Below, piece after piece: positions 8,037 through 17,257 of a stretch of 64,000 bases of DNA. The notes beneath the pieces were generated by a model. It worked only from the letters and a program-made list of their open reading frames with translations. It had not been told where the DNA came from and made no database searches. Positions within the stretch are counted from its first letter, which is position 1, and the number at the start of each line of letters is the position of its first letter. The stretch is from NCBI GenBank assembly GCA_040751955.1, contig JBFMFY010000011.1, positions 9,169 through 73,168 of the forward strand. The letters are read 5' to 3'. A program made the translations under genes and the position numbers. Source of the DNA: SpSt-333 sp040751955 (lineage in GTDB: Bacteria > Bacteroidota > Ignavibacteria > UBA10030 > UBA8401).

Positions 8037-8768
8037 ATGTCAACGAACGGTTCGGTCATTCGCATTATCATCGACAGCAAAGAATATCTTTCCAAAGCAG
8101 GATTGTACTTGATTGATGTGGCAAGGGAGAATCGAATTTTTATCCCCACGCTCTGCAACATTCCCGGCGTGAAGCCGCGCGGCGCCTGCCGCATGTGTAC
8201 TGTCAGCGTCAACGGACGGTACATGACTGCCTGTACGACGCCGGTCTCCGAAGGGATGGAGATCAAAACAAATACTCCCGACCTGCTCGATCTCCGCAAA
8301 GCGATCCTCGAGATCATGTTCGTGGAAGGGAACCACATCTGTCCCGTCTGCGAAAAAAGCGGCAACTGCGATCTACAGGCGCTGGCGTACCGGTTTCAGA
8401 TCCTCGTTCCCCGATTTCCGTACTCGTTCCCCAAGCGGACCATCGATGCGGAGAATCCGCTGCTGGTGAAAGATCACAACCGCTGCATTTTGTGCAAGCG
8501 CTGCATCCGTACAATCAAAGACGAGCAGGGGAGAAGTTTCTTCGCATTCCGCAAGCGGGGACATAAACTGGAGATCAGCATCGCCCACAATTTAAAAGAC
8601 CACCTTACGGAAGAGATTGCACAGCATGCCGTTGATGTCTGTCCCACGGGTGCATTGTTGAAAAAAGAGAGCGGCTACAACATCCCTATCAACGAGCGGA
8701 AGTACGAACGGACACCGATCGGCAGTGAAATCGAATCGCTCAAGCAATCCGTACTCAGTAATCAATAA
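8037..8768 (+). CDS. hoxU: NAD-reducing hydrogenase diaphorase subunit HoxU
   Basis: A 243-residue iron-sulphur subunit that links HoxF to the hydrogenase half. An N-terminal 2Fe-2S plant-ferredoxin fold shows LCNIPGVKPRGACRMC and a fourth Cys in TACTTPV. The His/Cys 4Fe-4S motif is HICPVCEKSGNCDLQ. A further cluster is formed by CILCKRC and CPTGAL. The length fits HoxU rather than the longer NuoG or formate dehydrogenase. It follows hoxF after a gap filled by a repeat and precedes hoxY. A weak GAGGAAATC ribosome site lies before the ATG. Confidence 0.95.
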   Translation: MSTNGSVIRIIIDSKEYLSKAGLYLIDVARENRIFIPTLCNIPGVKPRGACRMCTVSVNGRYMTACTTPVSEGMEIKTNTPDLLDLRKAILEIMFVEGNHICPVCEKSGNCDLQALAYRFQILVPRFPYSFPKRTIDAENPLLVKDHNRCILCKRCIRTIKDEQGRSFFAFRKRGHKLEISIAHNLKDHLTEEIAQHAVDVCPTGALLKKESGYNIPINERKYERTPIGSEIESLKQSVLSNQ

Positions 8769-8846
8769 ATGAATGTTTGCTGAATCGAAATTGAAAGATC
8801 TGAAACTTGAATCCTGAACCTTGAAACCTTTAGACAGAGTGTTGTT

Positions 8847-9404
8847 ATGGAACGAAAAAAAATAATCGTTGCAACCGCATCGCTTGCCGGATGCTTCGGG
8901 TGTCACATGTCGATATTGGATATCGACGAACGGATCCTGAGTCTCATTGACCTTGTTGACTTCAACAAATCGCCGATCAATGATATAAAAAAATTCACGG
9001 AGTACTGTGACATCGGCATCATTGAAGGGAGCTGCTGCAACAGCGAGAATGTTCATGTGCTGAAAGAATTCCGGAAGAACTGTCGCACCCTCATCTCGCT
9101 CGGCGAGTGTGCGATCATGGGGGGCGTTCCGGCAATGCGCAACGGTATTCCGATCCGCGAATGTATCGAGGAAGCGTACCTGAACTCTCCGTCGGTGAAA
9201 GGGCACAATCCCGAAATGGTTCTGCCGAACGACCCGGAATTGCCGATGCTGCTCGACCGGGTGTATCCATGCCACGAGATCGTAAAGATCGATTATTTTC
9301 TGCCGGGCTGTCCGCCCCGCGCTGATCTGATCTATGCCGCGCTCGAAGCGCTTATTACCGGCAACGAGATGAAACTGCCGTACGAAATAGTGAAGTACGA
9401 TTAA
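8847..9404 (+). CDS. hoxY: NAD-reducing [NiFe] hydrogenase small subunit HoxY
   Basis: A 185-residue small subunit carrying the proximal Fe-S cluster next to the NiFe site. The ligands are Cys16 and Cys19 (LAGCFGCHMS), the Cys of SLGECAIMGG and that of LPGCPPRAD. It has no twin-arginine signal and no C-terminal anchor, as expected for a soluble cytoplasmic group 3 enzyme. Length and motifs match HoxY of group 3d. It lies between hoxU and hoxH. Confidence 0.94.
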   Translation: MERKKIIVATASLAGCFGCHMSILDIDERILSLIDLVDFNKSPINDIKKFTEYCDIGIIEGSCCNSENVHVLKEFRKNCRTLISLGECAIMGGVPAMRNGIPIRECIEEAYLNSPSVKGHNPEMVLPNDPELPMLLDRVYPCHEIVKIDYFLPGCPPRADLIYAALEALITGNEMKLPYEIVKYD

Positions 9405-9410
9405 TCAATG

Positions 9411-9464
9411 AGGTGACGGTCACCTGCTAAATGAGTCTGCGCAATGCGCGACCAGGAAGGTCGC
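9411..9464. repeat. two hairpins between hoxY and hoxH
   Basis: AGGTGAC-G-GTCACCT (9411-9425) and GCGACC-AGGAA-GGTCGC (9448-9464) are two perfect stem-loops in the 82-bp gap just before hoxH. They may stabilise or attenuate the mRNA, or be small repeats. Confidence 0.6.
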
Positions 9465-9486
9465 GGCTACAAAATGGAATAATATT

Positions 9487-10938
9487 ATGGCACAAAAAAT
9501 TACAATCGAACCGGTCACACGTGTTGAAGGACACGGGAAAGTGACGATTCATCTTGATGAGAAAGGAAATGTTGTTCGGAGCCGTCTGCACATTGTCGAA
9601 TTCCGCGGCTTTGAACGATTCATTCAGGGGCGCCCGTACTGGGAAGCGCCGGTATTGGTGCAACGCCTCTGCGGCATCTGTCCCGTCAGCCATCATCTTG
9701 CAGCAGCAAAGGCGCTTGATGTGATCGTCGGTGCAGGAACAGGGACCGGGTTATCGCACACGGCGGAAAAAATCCGCCGGCTGATGCACTATGCGCAAAT
9801 CTTTCAATCGCATGCGCTCCATTTCTTCCATCTCGCTTCTCCCGATTTGCTCTTTGGTGTCGATGCCGATCCTAAGGTACGTAACATCATTTCCGTTGCA
9901 AGGGTGAATAAAGAACTTGCCGTGCAGGGTGTACTGATGCGGAAGTTCGGGCAGGAACTTATACAGGCGACGGCAGGAAAAAAGATCCACGGCACAGGTG
10001 CAATTCCCGGAGGGGTGAATAAGAATCTGAGCGAAGAAGAGCGAGACAAATTTACGAAAGGTGCAGCTCCGATGAATCCCGGCGCTATGGTTGCATGGGC
10101 GGAAGAAGCGATTGATTTTTTCAAGCAGTATTACAAGAAGAACAAGGAGTTTATCGATACTTTCTCCGTTTTTCCTTCCAATCACCTAAGTCTCGTTCGC
10201 AAAGATGGCGCGCTCGATCTCTATCATGGAAACATCCGCGCGATAGACAGCGAAGGGAAAGTGATTTTGCATGATGTCGATTATCAGGAGTACTTCAACT
10301 ACATTCATGAAGAGGTCCGGTCGTGGAGTTATATGAAGTTTCCGTACATAGCGGAGTTGGGTGAAACGGAAGGTTGGTACCGTGTCGGTCCGCTCGCACG
10401 GTTGAACACGTGTAATTTTATCCCGACGCCCCTTGCACAAAAAGAATTCGAGCAATATAAAGCGAACACGGACGGCAAGCCGAACAACATGTGTATGCAC
10501 ACACACTACGCACGGCTGATTGAGCTGCTGCATGCAGCGGAAGTGATTAAAGATCTGCTGAATGATTCCGATCTGCAAGGAAACGAACTCGTACGCCGGG
10601 GTGAGAAAAAACATGAAGGGGTCGGAGTGATCGAAGCGCCGCGCGGGACACTTTTCCATCACTATCGCATCAATGACAACGATCAGGTAGCGATGGCGAA
10701 TCTGATCGTCTCGACGACCAACAACAACGAGCCGATGAACCGCGCCGTGAACCATGTTGCTAAGACAATGATGACCGGAAAGAAGGAGATCACCGAGCCG
10801 ATGATGAATGCGATCGAAGTAGCGATTCGCGCGTACGATCCATGCCTGAGTTGCGCAACACATGCAATGGGAGAGATGCCGCTGCACATACAGGTCATCA
10901 CTGCAGACGGTATGGTTGTCGATGAGATAAAAAGATAA
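9487..10938 (+). CDS. hoxH: NAD-reducing [NiFe] hydrogenase large subunit HoxH
   Basis: The 483-residue catalytic subunit of the bidirectional hydrogenase (H2 + NAD+ to NADH + H+). The NiFe ligands are Cys62 and Cys65 (RLCGICPVSHH) and Cys453 and Cys456 (DPCLSCATH). RVEGHGK is near the N-terminus. After His459 come 24 residues that should be removed by the maturation protease once nickel is inserted. DPCLSCATHAMGEMP resembles HoxH of NAD-reducing (group 3d) enzymes. The protease gene follows at once, and the hyp genes after it. Confidence 0.97.
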   Translation: MAQKITIEPVTRVEGHGKVTIHLDEKGNVVRSRLHIVEFRGFERFIQGRPYWEAPVLVQRLCGICPVSHHLAAAKALDVIVGAGTGTGLSHTAEKIRRLMHYAQIFQSHALHFFHLASPDLLFGVDADPKVRNIISVARVNKELAVQGVLMRKFGQELIQATAGKKIHGTGAIPGGVNKNLSEEERDKFTKGAAPMNPGAMVAWAEEAIDFFKQYYKKNKEFIDTFSVFPSNHLSLVRKDGALDLYHGNIRAIDSEGKVILHDVDYQEYFNYIHEEVRSWSYMKFPYIAELGETEGWYRVGPLARLNTCNFIPTPLAQKEFEQYKANTDGKPNNMCMHTHYARLIELLHAAEVIKDLLNDSDLQGNELVRRGEKKHEGVGVIEAPRGTLFHHYRINDNDQVAMANLIVSTTNNNEPMNRAVNHVAKTMMTGKKEITEPMMNAIEVAIRAYDPCLSCATHAMGEMPLHIQVITADGMVVDEIKR

Positions 10939-10983
10939 TACTGTAGCCGATGTTGAAGACCTTGGCTGCAAGACAGAGGAGAC

Positions 10984-11445
10984 GTGAAAAAAATTCTTCT
11001 CCATGCATACGGCAATCCTGGCTGCGGCGATGACGGATTGGGTGATGCTTTTATCCGCGAGATGGAATCGTGGGTAAAGAAGGACGGATTGCATTCCATA
11101 GCGTTAGATAGCAATTACCAACTGAACGTGGAAGATGTCGCGGAGATGGTCCGGTACGATATTGTCATCTTCGTCGATGCATCAAAAGCAGATATAGGGT
11201 CCTATTCGTTCACGACGGTGCAGCCGGCTCCGCATACATCGTTCACAACACACTCGATTTTTCCCGCATCGCTCCTTTCGCTCTGTATGGAACTCTACAC
11301 TCACCATCCGTTGGTATATCTTTTGCAAATCAAAGGGTATCAATGGGAATTCTCCGAAGGGCTTTCGGCAGAAGCCTGTAAAAACCTTCAAAACGCCGTG
11401 CAGTTTGCCCAAACGACCATTCTCAATTTTCACAATCAAGAATAG
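10984..11445 (+). CDS. hoxW: hydrogenase maturation endopeptidase (HoxW-like)
   Basis: A 153-residue HyaD/HoxW-type protease that cleaves the C-terminal tail of HoxH after nickel insertion. The family motif is seen as GNPGCGDDGLG at residues 11-21, with the nickel-binding Asp/Glu in DDGLGDAF, and a further metal-site Asp in VFVDAS. It uses a GTG start preceded by AGAGGAGAC. It lies 45 bases behind hoxH, so it is most likely the dedicated HoxH protease. Confidence 0.9.
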   Translation: MKKILLHAYGNPGCGDDGLGDAFIREMESWVKKDGLHSIALDSNYQLNVEDVAEMVRYDIVIFVDASKADIGSYSFTTVQPAPHTSFTTHSIFPASLLSLCMELYTHHPLVYLLQIKGYQWEFSEGLSAEACKNLQNAVQFAQTTILNFHNQE

Positions 11446-11476
11446 AACGTCCATTTATTTGCAGGAGAGAGAATCG

Positions 11477-11824
11477 ATGCACGAGATGTCGCTGGCACAG
11501 GAAATTGTTGCCTCTATTCGCGAGCATGTAGGGACCGAAAGACTTCCGCGTGTAACGAAAGTAACAATGGAAATCGGCGCCGCATCGGGCGTTGTTGCTG
11601 AATCGCTGCAGTTTGCATTTGATGCTATCGTACAGGAAACCTCGCTCTCGTCAGTGCGGATGATTACAACGATCGTTCCGTTCGTTGTTCATTGCTCGCA
11701 CTGCGGCAGCGATTCGCAAAATGACGGCGGCTATATGCTCTGTTCACGGTGTGATTCACCGGATGTTACCGTCGTTTCCGGCGCAGAATTGATTTTGAAA
11801 CAGATTGAATTGAAAGATTCGTAA
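11477..11824 (+). CDS. hypA: hydrogenase nickel incorporation protein HypA
   Basis: A 115-residue nickel metallochaperone that works with HypB. The N-terminus MHEMSLAQ holds the nickel-binding His2. The zinc finger is CSHC...CSRC in the C-terminal third. The ATG at 11477 gives the canonical N-terminus and has GCAGGAGAG before it; longer upstream frames would overlap hoxW. Confidence 0.95.
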   Translation: MHEMSLAQEIVASIREHVGTERLPRVTKVTMEIGAASGVVAESLQFAFDAIVQETSLSSVRMITTIVPFVVHCSHCGSDSQNDGGYMLCSRCDSPDVTVVSGAELILKQIELKDS

Positions 11825-11832
11825 CGATAAAA

Positions 11833-11860
11833 ACTTCCGAAGTCTCAAGGCTTCGGAAGT
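11833..11860. promoter_or_regulatory. perfect hairpin abutting the hypB start
   Basis: ACTTCCGAAG (11833-11842) and CTTCGGAAGT (11851-11860) form a perfect 10-bp stem with an 8-base loop, directly before the ATG at 11861. It occupies the ribosome-site position of that ATG, which favours the ATG at 11873 (GGAG at 11863-11866). It may limit hypB translation or end hypA mRNA. Confidence 0.65.
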
Positions 11861-11872
11861 ATGGAGCATTCA

Positions 11873-12520
11873 ATGAGTATCATCACCATCGAACGAAAAG
11901 TGCTCGAAAAGAACGACGACATTGCACGGAGGAACCGCGAAGAATTTGCAAAGCGAAGGATACTTGCCGTGAACATCGTCAGTTCACCGGGTTCCGGCAA
12001 AACAAGCATCCTCGAACGGATGCTGGAATATTTTGAAGGGAAAGTATCCGTCGGTGTGATTGAAGGGGATGTGCAAACCGATCTCGATGCACAACGAATA
12101 GCAAAGTACAACATCCCTGTTGTGCAAGTGGTTACCAACGGCATGTGCCATCTGGAGGCAAAGTTCGTGTACGATTCTCTTTCTGCATTTGATGGAAAAG
12201 ATATCGGACTGTTGATTATCGAAAATGTGGGAAACCTCGTTTGCCCCTCCAACTACGATCTTGGTGAAGAGTTCAAGATTGTTGTCCTTTCCGTGACTGA
12301 AGGAGACGATAAGCCGCTGAAGTATCCCTCCATGTTCCGCAATGCGTCGGTGCTGCTTATCAATAAAGTCGATCTTCTCCCGTACGTGAATTGCGACATT
12401 GATACGATGACAAAGAATGCGCTGACGGTCAATCCGAAACTGAAAATTTTCCAGCTCTCCTGCACCACCAAACAAGGCATTTTGGAATGGTGCGGGTGGA
12501 TGGAATCACAGTTGCTGTAA
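11873..12520 (+). CDS. hypB: hydrogenase nickel incorporation GTPase HypB
   Basis: A 215-residue GTPase that drives nickel delivery to HoxH. The P-loop is SPGSGKTS (about residue 38), with EGDVQTDLDAQR and INKVDLLPY as switch and guanine-specificity motifs. CHLE is the metal-site region at the dimer interface. There is no N-terminal histidine-rich nickel store. The ATG at 11873 is preferred because GGAG lies six bases upstream; the ATG at 11861 abuts a hairpin and adds only four residues. Confidence 0.94.
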   Translation: MSIITIERKVLEKNDDIARRNREEFAKRRILAVNIVSSPGSGKTSILERMLEYFEGKVSVGVIEGDVQTDLDAQRIAKYNIPVVQVVTNGMCHLEAKFVYDSLSAFDGKDIGLLIIENVGNLVCPSNYDLGEEFKIVVLSVTEGDDKPLKYPSMFRNASVLLINKVDLLPYVNCDIDTMTKNALTVNPKLKIFQLSCTTKQGILEWCGWMESQLL

Positions 12521-12604
12521 ATTGCAAGATTCCAAAAATCAAAAAATTTTTGCGAAACCAATTTTGTAATCGCGCAATCTTGATAATCTTGAAATAAAAA
12601 GTGT

Positions 12605-13222
12605 ATGGAGATTCTTTTACTGTCCTCACTCACCGTCGGCGCACTTCATTCGCTTGCGCCGGATCATTGGATCCCGTTTGTCGCACTTGCGCGTGCGCAG
12701 CAATGGAGCAGATGGAAAACGACGTACTCGGTTTTTCTTGCGGGACTCGGACACGTTTCTTCGAGCGTGGTGATCGGATTGATAGGCATTGTGGTCGGTA
12801 TGGCAACCGAACATGTGAGTGGCTGGGAAACCATCCGCGGCGACGTCGCATCACTGCTGCTGATCGGATTTGGAGTTGCATACATGATCTACGGTTTGAA
12901 ACAATTGGGGAAAGGTCACACTCACACGCATGGTAAAGAGAGAACAGTTTCGTACTGGACTCTCTTTCTTTTGATCGTCTTTGGTCCATGTGAGCCGCTG
13001 ATTCCATTATTGTTTGTATCGTCGGCGTACGGATGGCTGAACGCCGTTGCGGTCGTTACCGTCTTCGGCATTGCGACACTCGTGATGATGCAGATACAGG
13101 TACACGCAGCGGTGTGGGGAGTTTCTCTTTTCAAGTCACACGTATTTGAACATGCATCCGATGCGATTGCCGGTGCGGTCATCGTGTTCACTGGAGTTGC
13201 TATCAGAGTTTTCGGAATTTGA
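12605..13222 (+). CDS. NicO/UreH-like nickel transporter, membrane protein
   Basis: A 205-residue membrane protein with about six hydrophobic segments. The first segment has HSLAPDHW, an HX4DH nickel-site motif as in NicO/RcnA-type permeases; GPCEPLIP lies in the second half, and HTHTHG forms a His-rich loop near residue 105. Set between hypB and hypF, it most likely supplies nickel for the hydrogenase. Related families (UreH/HupE, TauE/SafE-like) cannot be excluded. The ATG lies 84 bases behind hypB; AAATAAAAAGTGT is only a weak ribosome site. Confidence 0.75.
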   Translation: MEILLLSSLTVGALHSLAPDHWIPFVALARAQQWSRWKTTYSVFLAGLGHVSSSVVIGLIGIVVGMATEHVSGWETIRGDVASLLLIGFGVAYMIYGLKQLGKGHTHTHGKERTVSYWTLFLLIVFGPCEPLIPLLFVSSAYGWLNAVAVVTVFGIATLVMMQIQVHAAVWGVSLFKSHVFEHASDAIAGAVIVFTGVAIRVFGI

Positions 13223-13263
13223 ATCTGCAGGACAAACATTTTGGTTTGTCTGAAGGAGAGGAT

Positions 13264-15567
13264 ATGACGAACGGAACAGTGAGGGCAAAAATAATAATTC
13301 GGGGTGCGGTGCAAGGTGTCGGCTTCCGTCCGTTCGTCTTTCGCCTTGCAAAAGAATTGGATCTCAGCGGCTGGGTGAATAATGATTCCACCGGTGTTTT
13401 CATAGAAATCGAATCAGCCAAACCGACGATTGAAAAGTTTCTCGCACGTCTCCATGCAGAAAAACCGCCACTCTCTTCTATTTACAGCACAGAAACGACA
13501 TACCTCGATCCTGTTGGATATACCGATTTTTCAATTCGTGAAAGTGGAAAGAATGGTTCACCGACAACATTGATTCTTCCCGACATCGCCGTGTGCGATG
13601 AATGTCTGAAGGAGATGAACGATCCGGCGAATCGTCGGTACCGTTATCCGTTCATCAATTGCACCCACTGCGGACCGCGCTATTCCATCATTGAATCACT
13701 CCCGTACGACCGTCCGAATACGACGATGAAAAAATTCCTGATGTGTCCGGAGTGTGAGAAGGAATACCACGATCCGGCAAACAGGAGATTTCATGCACAG
13801 CCGATTGCATGTCCGAAGTGTGGACCGCACACCGAATTGTGGGATACCAGCGGTTTGATGCTTTCCTCTCACTACGAATCTATACTTCGAACAGCAGGCG
13901 CGTTGCGCGAAGGAAAGATCGTTGCATTGAAAGGACTTGGCGGCTTCCAACTGCTGTGCATTGCAACGAATGATGCTGTTGTGAGTGAACTGCGTCGTCG
14001 GAAACACCGCGACGAAAAGTCTTTTGCTGTGATGTTTCCATCGCTGGGGATGGTGGAAAAACACTGTTCAGTATCTAATACAGAAAAGCGATTGCTCCTT
14101 TCTCCCGAATCTCCCATAGTGCTTCTCAAACGAAAACTTCACACCTCACACCACGAACCACAAATTGTTACCTCTGTTGCTCCCCACAATCCGTACCTCG
14201 GTGTGATGCTGCCGTACACACCGCTCCATCATTTGCTGATGCAAGAAGTTGTAACGCCGGTCGTTGCGACAAGCGGCAACATCTCCGACGAACCGATGTG
14301 CATTGACGAGATGGACGCACTAAAGAAACTGAACGGCATCGCAGATCTCTTTCTCGTTCATAATCGTCCGATACGGCGATGTGTTGATGATTCGGTTGTT
14401 CGTGTCGTCATGGATCGTGAAATGATCATCCGCCGTGCGCGCGGATATGCTCCGCTTCCATTGATTCTGAAGGATTCGTCAGAAGAACCGGTTCTCGCAG
14501 TGGGCGGGCATTTAAAAAACACCATCGCACTAAAAAAGAAAAATATGATTTTCGTCAGCCAGCATATTGGCGACCTTGAAACTGTTCCCTCGCTCGAAAG
14601 TTTTAAACAGACCATCAATGATCTTTCGTCGATGTACGATCATCGTCCGGAGATCGTCATACACGACATGCATCCCAATTATATTTCGACGGCTGCAGCG
14701 AAGGAATGGGTTGCCGAGAAAATTCCGGTGCAACATCATATCGCCCATATTGCGTCGTGCATGGCGGAGAACGAGTTGAACGAACCGCTGCTCGGTGTTG
14801 CATGGGACGGGACTGGGTACGGACTCGACGGAACGATCTGGGGTGGAGAGTTCATCGTTTATGACGGAGATAATTTTTCCCGCTTTGCAACGATCCGTTC
14901 ATTTCAACTTCCCGGCGGAGACTCTGCAGTGAAAGAATCTCTCCGCAGCGCTGTTGGCGTGCTGTACGAGATGTATGGAGCGGGACTGTTTCATCATCCT
15001 GTACTGCGGGGAAAATATTCTGCAAAAGAAGCGCGGTTGATTCTTCAGATGATGAAAAAAAAGATCAATGCACCCCGCACCACAAGCATTGGGCGATTAT
15101 TTGATGCAGTGGGAGCGATTCTTGGAATACGGGATCGTTCATCATTCGAGGGGCAAACAGCAATGGAAGTGGAGTTTGCTGCGCGCGAAATTGAAGAGGA
15201 CGAATATTTTCCGTTAACCTTGTTACAAACGGATGATCCGCAATTGACAATCGACTGGGAACCGATGTTCAACTGCTTGTTGAGTGAACGGGCGTATTGC
15301 GATACAGCGACACTTGCACGGAAATTCCACAATACAATGGTTGAAATGATCGTCGCTGTTGCTCAGCGTGCTCACTATAAAAAAATCGTCCTCTCGGGCG
15401 GCTGTTTTCAAAACGCATTATTGCTGGAACGAACTGTCCACCACCTCCGTGAGGAGGGATTTAAACCGTACTGGCATCAGCGCGTTCCGACGAATGACGG
15501 AGGGATTTCTCTGGGTCAAGCGTTCGTACATCGATTAGTGTCTTCAAAGATAAAAAAAGGTAAATAA
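13264..15567 (+). CDS. hypF: carbamoyltransferase HypF
   Basis: A 767-residue enzyme that makes the carbamoyl group for the CN ligands of the NiFe site and hands it to HypE. In order: acylphosphatase domain (GAVQGVGFRPFVF, residues ~10-95), two zinc fingers (CDECLKEM...CTHCGPRYS and CPECEKEY...CPKCGPH, ~115-195), YrdC-like domain (~205-390), and Kae1-like domain with HHIAHIASCMAE, WDGTGYGLDG and SGGCFQN. Length is normal. The ATG at 13264 follows GGAGAGGAT; the in-frame ATG at 13219 overlaps the end of the transporter gene. Confidence 0.97.
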   Translation: MTNGTVRAKIIIRGAVQGVGFRPFVFRLAKELDLSGWVNNDSTGVFIEIESAKPTIEKFLARLHAEKPPLSSIYSTETTYLDPVGYTDFSIRESGKNGSPTTLILPDIAVCDECLKEMNDPANRRYRYPFINCTHCGPRYSIIESLPYDRPNTTMKKFLMCPECEKEYHDPANRRFHAQPIACPKCGPHTELWDTSGLMLSSHYESILRTAGALREGKIVALKGLGGFQLLCIATNDAVVSELRRRKHRDEKSFAVMFPSLGMVEKHCSVSNTEKRLLLSPESPIVLLKRKLHTSHHEPQIVTSVAPHNPYLGVMLPYTPLHHLLMQEVVTPVVATSGNISDEPMCIDEMDALKKLNGIADLFLVHNRPIRRCVDDSVVRVVMDREMIIRRARGYAPLPLILKDSSEEPVLAVGGHLKNTIALKKKNMIFVSQHIGDLETVPSLESFKQTINDLSSMYDHRPEIVIHDMHPNYISTAAAKEWVAEKIPVQHHIAHIASCMAENELNEPLLGVAWDGTGYGLDGTIWGGEFIVYDGDNFSRFATIRSFQLPGGDSAVKESLRSAVGVLYEMYGAGLFHHPVLRGKYSAKEARLILQMMKKKINAPRTTSIGRLFDAVGAILGIRDRSSFEGQTAMEVEFAAREIEEDEYFPLTLLQTDDPQLTIDWEPMFNCLLSERAYCDTATLARKFHNTMVEMIVAVAQRAHYKKIVLSGGCFQNALLLERTVHHLREEGFKPYWHQRVPTNDGGISLGQAFVHRLVSSKIKKGK

Positions 15568-15734
15568 TTAATCGTGATTCAAGATTCATGACTCACGTGT
15601 AATGTCGAAATGAAATGCCGTGCTGCTTGGAACTTGAATCCTGAAACCCGAAACCTCAAAACATGTTAGTGATCATGTGAGGTTGTAGAATTAAGTCAAT
15701 TGAGTTATCAAACATTGTTGAAAGATAATACCAA

Positions 15735-15983
15735 ATGTGTCTGGCAATCCCCGGTAGAATTGAATCCTTCATCGAGAACTCCGATCCTAAAATGGGAATG
15801 GTGAATTTCGGCGGGATCCGTAAACAGGTCTGCATGGAGATGCTTCCCGAGGCGAAAGTGAATGATTATGTCATCGTCCATGTCGGCTTTGCAATCAGCA
15901 TGATTGATGAAGAGGAGGCGCAGGAAACACTGAAGATGTTGGGGATAGATGATATGAAGAAGGAACTTAATGGTGTACAATAG
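15735..15983 (+). CDS. hypC: hydrogenase assembly chaperone HypC
   Basis: An 82-residue chaperone that carries the Fe(CN)2CO unit with HypD and delivers it to HoxH. It starts with the essential MCLAIPGR (Cys2). FGGIRKQVCMEMLPEAK and DYVIVHVGFAI are the family core. It is preceded by a 167-bp gap without genes that holds hairpin-forming sequence. Confidence 0.95.
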   Translation: MCLAIPGRIESFIENSDPKMGMVNFGGIRKQVCMEMLPEAKVNDYVIVHVGFAISMIDEEEAQETLKMLGIDDMKKELNGVQ

Positions 15984-16082
15984 TCATTGCGAGGGAGTCC
16001 TGTTTTTTGGGATAATCGAAGCAATCTCGCTTTAATAAAAGATTGTTTCATCCCGACAAGTGTCGTCGGGACCCGCAATGAC
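15983..16082. repeat. dispersed palindromic repeat between hypC and hypD
   Basis: Starts GTCATTGCGAGGGAG and ends GCAATGAC, with GAAGCAATCTC facing AGATTGTTTC and a TCCCGACAAGTGTCGTCGGGA hairpin. It starts on the last base of the hypC stop codon. Hairpins beginning GTCATTGCGAG are widespread in bacterial intergenic DNA. It makes the hypD frame look 37 codons longer than it is. Confidence 0.85.
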
Positions 16083-16097
16083 ACCGATCTTATAATT

Positions 16098-17186
16098 ATG
16101 AAATACCTCGACGAATATCGCGATCCGCTGAAAGCGAAGATCCTCTCCGAAAAAATCCGCTCCGTTACCACCAAGCAGTGGACGATCATGGAGATATGCG
16201 GCGGGCAGACACATTCGATTGTGAAATCGGGATTGGAAAAACTCCTTCCTTCTTCGCTCTCCATCGTCCATGGACCCGGCTGTCCGGTCTGTGTTACTCC
16301 TTTGGAGATGGTAGAGAAAGCGATCATGATCGCGTCGAAACCGGAGGTCATCTTCACGTCGTTCGGCGATATGCTGAGAGTGCCGGGAAACTCGACCGAT
16401 CTGCTGCATGTGAAAGCAAACGGCGGAGATGTACGGATCGTTTATTCGCCGCTGGATGCGGTCGCCATTGCGTTGAAGAATCCCGATAAAGAAGTTGTAT
16501 TTTTTGCTGTCGGATTCGAGACGACCGCTCCGGCGAATGCTGCAGCAGTCTGGCAGGCACAGAAGATGGGACTGGAAAATTTCTCCATCCTCTGTTCGCA
16601 TGTCCTGGTTCCACCGGCAATCGAAGCACTATTGTCGTCGCAACAAAATCATGTTCAGGGATTTCTTGCCGCAGGACATGTCTGCACGATTATGGGATAT
16701 GAGGAGTACGTGCCGTTGGCAAAGAAATATAAAGTTCCAATCGTCGTCACAGGGTTTGAGCCGGTTGATATCCTTCATGGCGTTCTGCTTCTTGTCACGC
16801 AATTGGAAGAGGGACGGCATGATGTCGAGAATCAATATGCGCGCATAGTAAAGAGAGAAGGAAACCGATCGGCACAAGAGATGATCTTGAATGTCTTCGA
16901 GATCTCGAACCGGTCGTGGCGCGGCATCGGAGAAATTCCGAAGAGCGGATACCGCTTGAAAGATGAATTTGCACGGTTCGATGCGGAAAGGAAGTTCGAT
17001 CTCGGCGCAGTAGCGGCACACGAGCCGCCACAGTGCATTGCGGGAAATATTCTGCGCGGACTCAACAAACCGCACGAATGTGCCGTGTTTGGGACGCAAT
17101 GCACCCCCGAGCATCCTCTCGGCGCACCGATGGTTTCCAGCGAAGGGGCGTGTGCAGCATATTTTCAATTTCGGAGACGAGGTTGA
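16098..17186 (+). CDS. hypD: hydrogenase formation protein HypD
   Basis: A 362-residue iron-sulphur protein on which the Fe(CN)2CO unit is built together with HypC. Conserved pieces are CGGQTHSI, HGPGCPVCVTP (redox cysteines), FGDMLRVPG, GFETTAPA and the C-terminal 4Fe-4S region ECAVFGTQC followed by SSEGACAAYF. The ATG at 16098 gives the usual MKYLDEYRD N-terminus; upstream codons are repeat-derived. Confidence 0.96.
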   Translation: MKYLDEYRDPLKAKILSEKIRSVTTKQWTIMEICGGQTHSIVKSGLEKLLPSSLSIVHGPGCPVCVTPLEMVEKAIMIASKPEVIFTSFGDMLRVPGNSTDLLHVKANGGDVRIVYSPLDAVAIALKNPDKEVVFFAVGFETTAPANAAAVWQAQKMGLENFSILCSHVLVPPAIEALLSSQQNHVQGFLAAGHVCTIMGYEEYVPLAKKYKVPIVVTGFEPVDILHGVLLLVTQLEEGRHDVENQYARIVKREGNRSAQEMILNVFEISNRSWRGIGEIPKSGYRLKDEFARFDAERKFDLGAVAAHEPPQCIAGNILRGLNKPHECAVFGTQCTPEHPLGAPMVSSEGACAAYFQFRRRG

Positions 17187-17191
17187 TTCAC

Positions 17192-17243
17192 GTTTCAAGT
17201 CTCATGTTTCATCTGGTAATATATGAATCATGAAGCCTGAAAC
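17192..17243. repeat. imperfect hairpin repeat between hypD and hypE
   Basis: GTTTCAAGTCTCATGTTTCAT (17192-17212) pairs imperfectly with the 21 bases at 17223-17243 (ending GCCTGAAAC). Closely related to 1444-1495; similar words (CTTGAATCCTGAA, CCTGAAACCC) occur at about 8806-8831 and 15630-15660, which suggests a low-complexity repeat family. Confidence 0.6.
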
Positions 17244-17257
17244 TATTGAGAGTAACT

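Noticed and set aside
15987..16097. Longer start for hypD
   Set aside because: The extra 37 codons lie in a palindromic repeat; HypD proteins begin at MKYLDEY.
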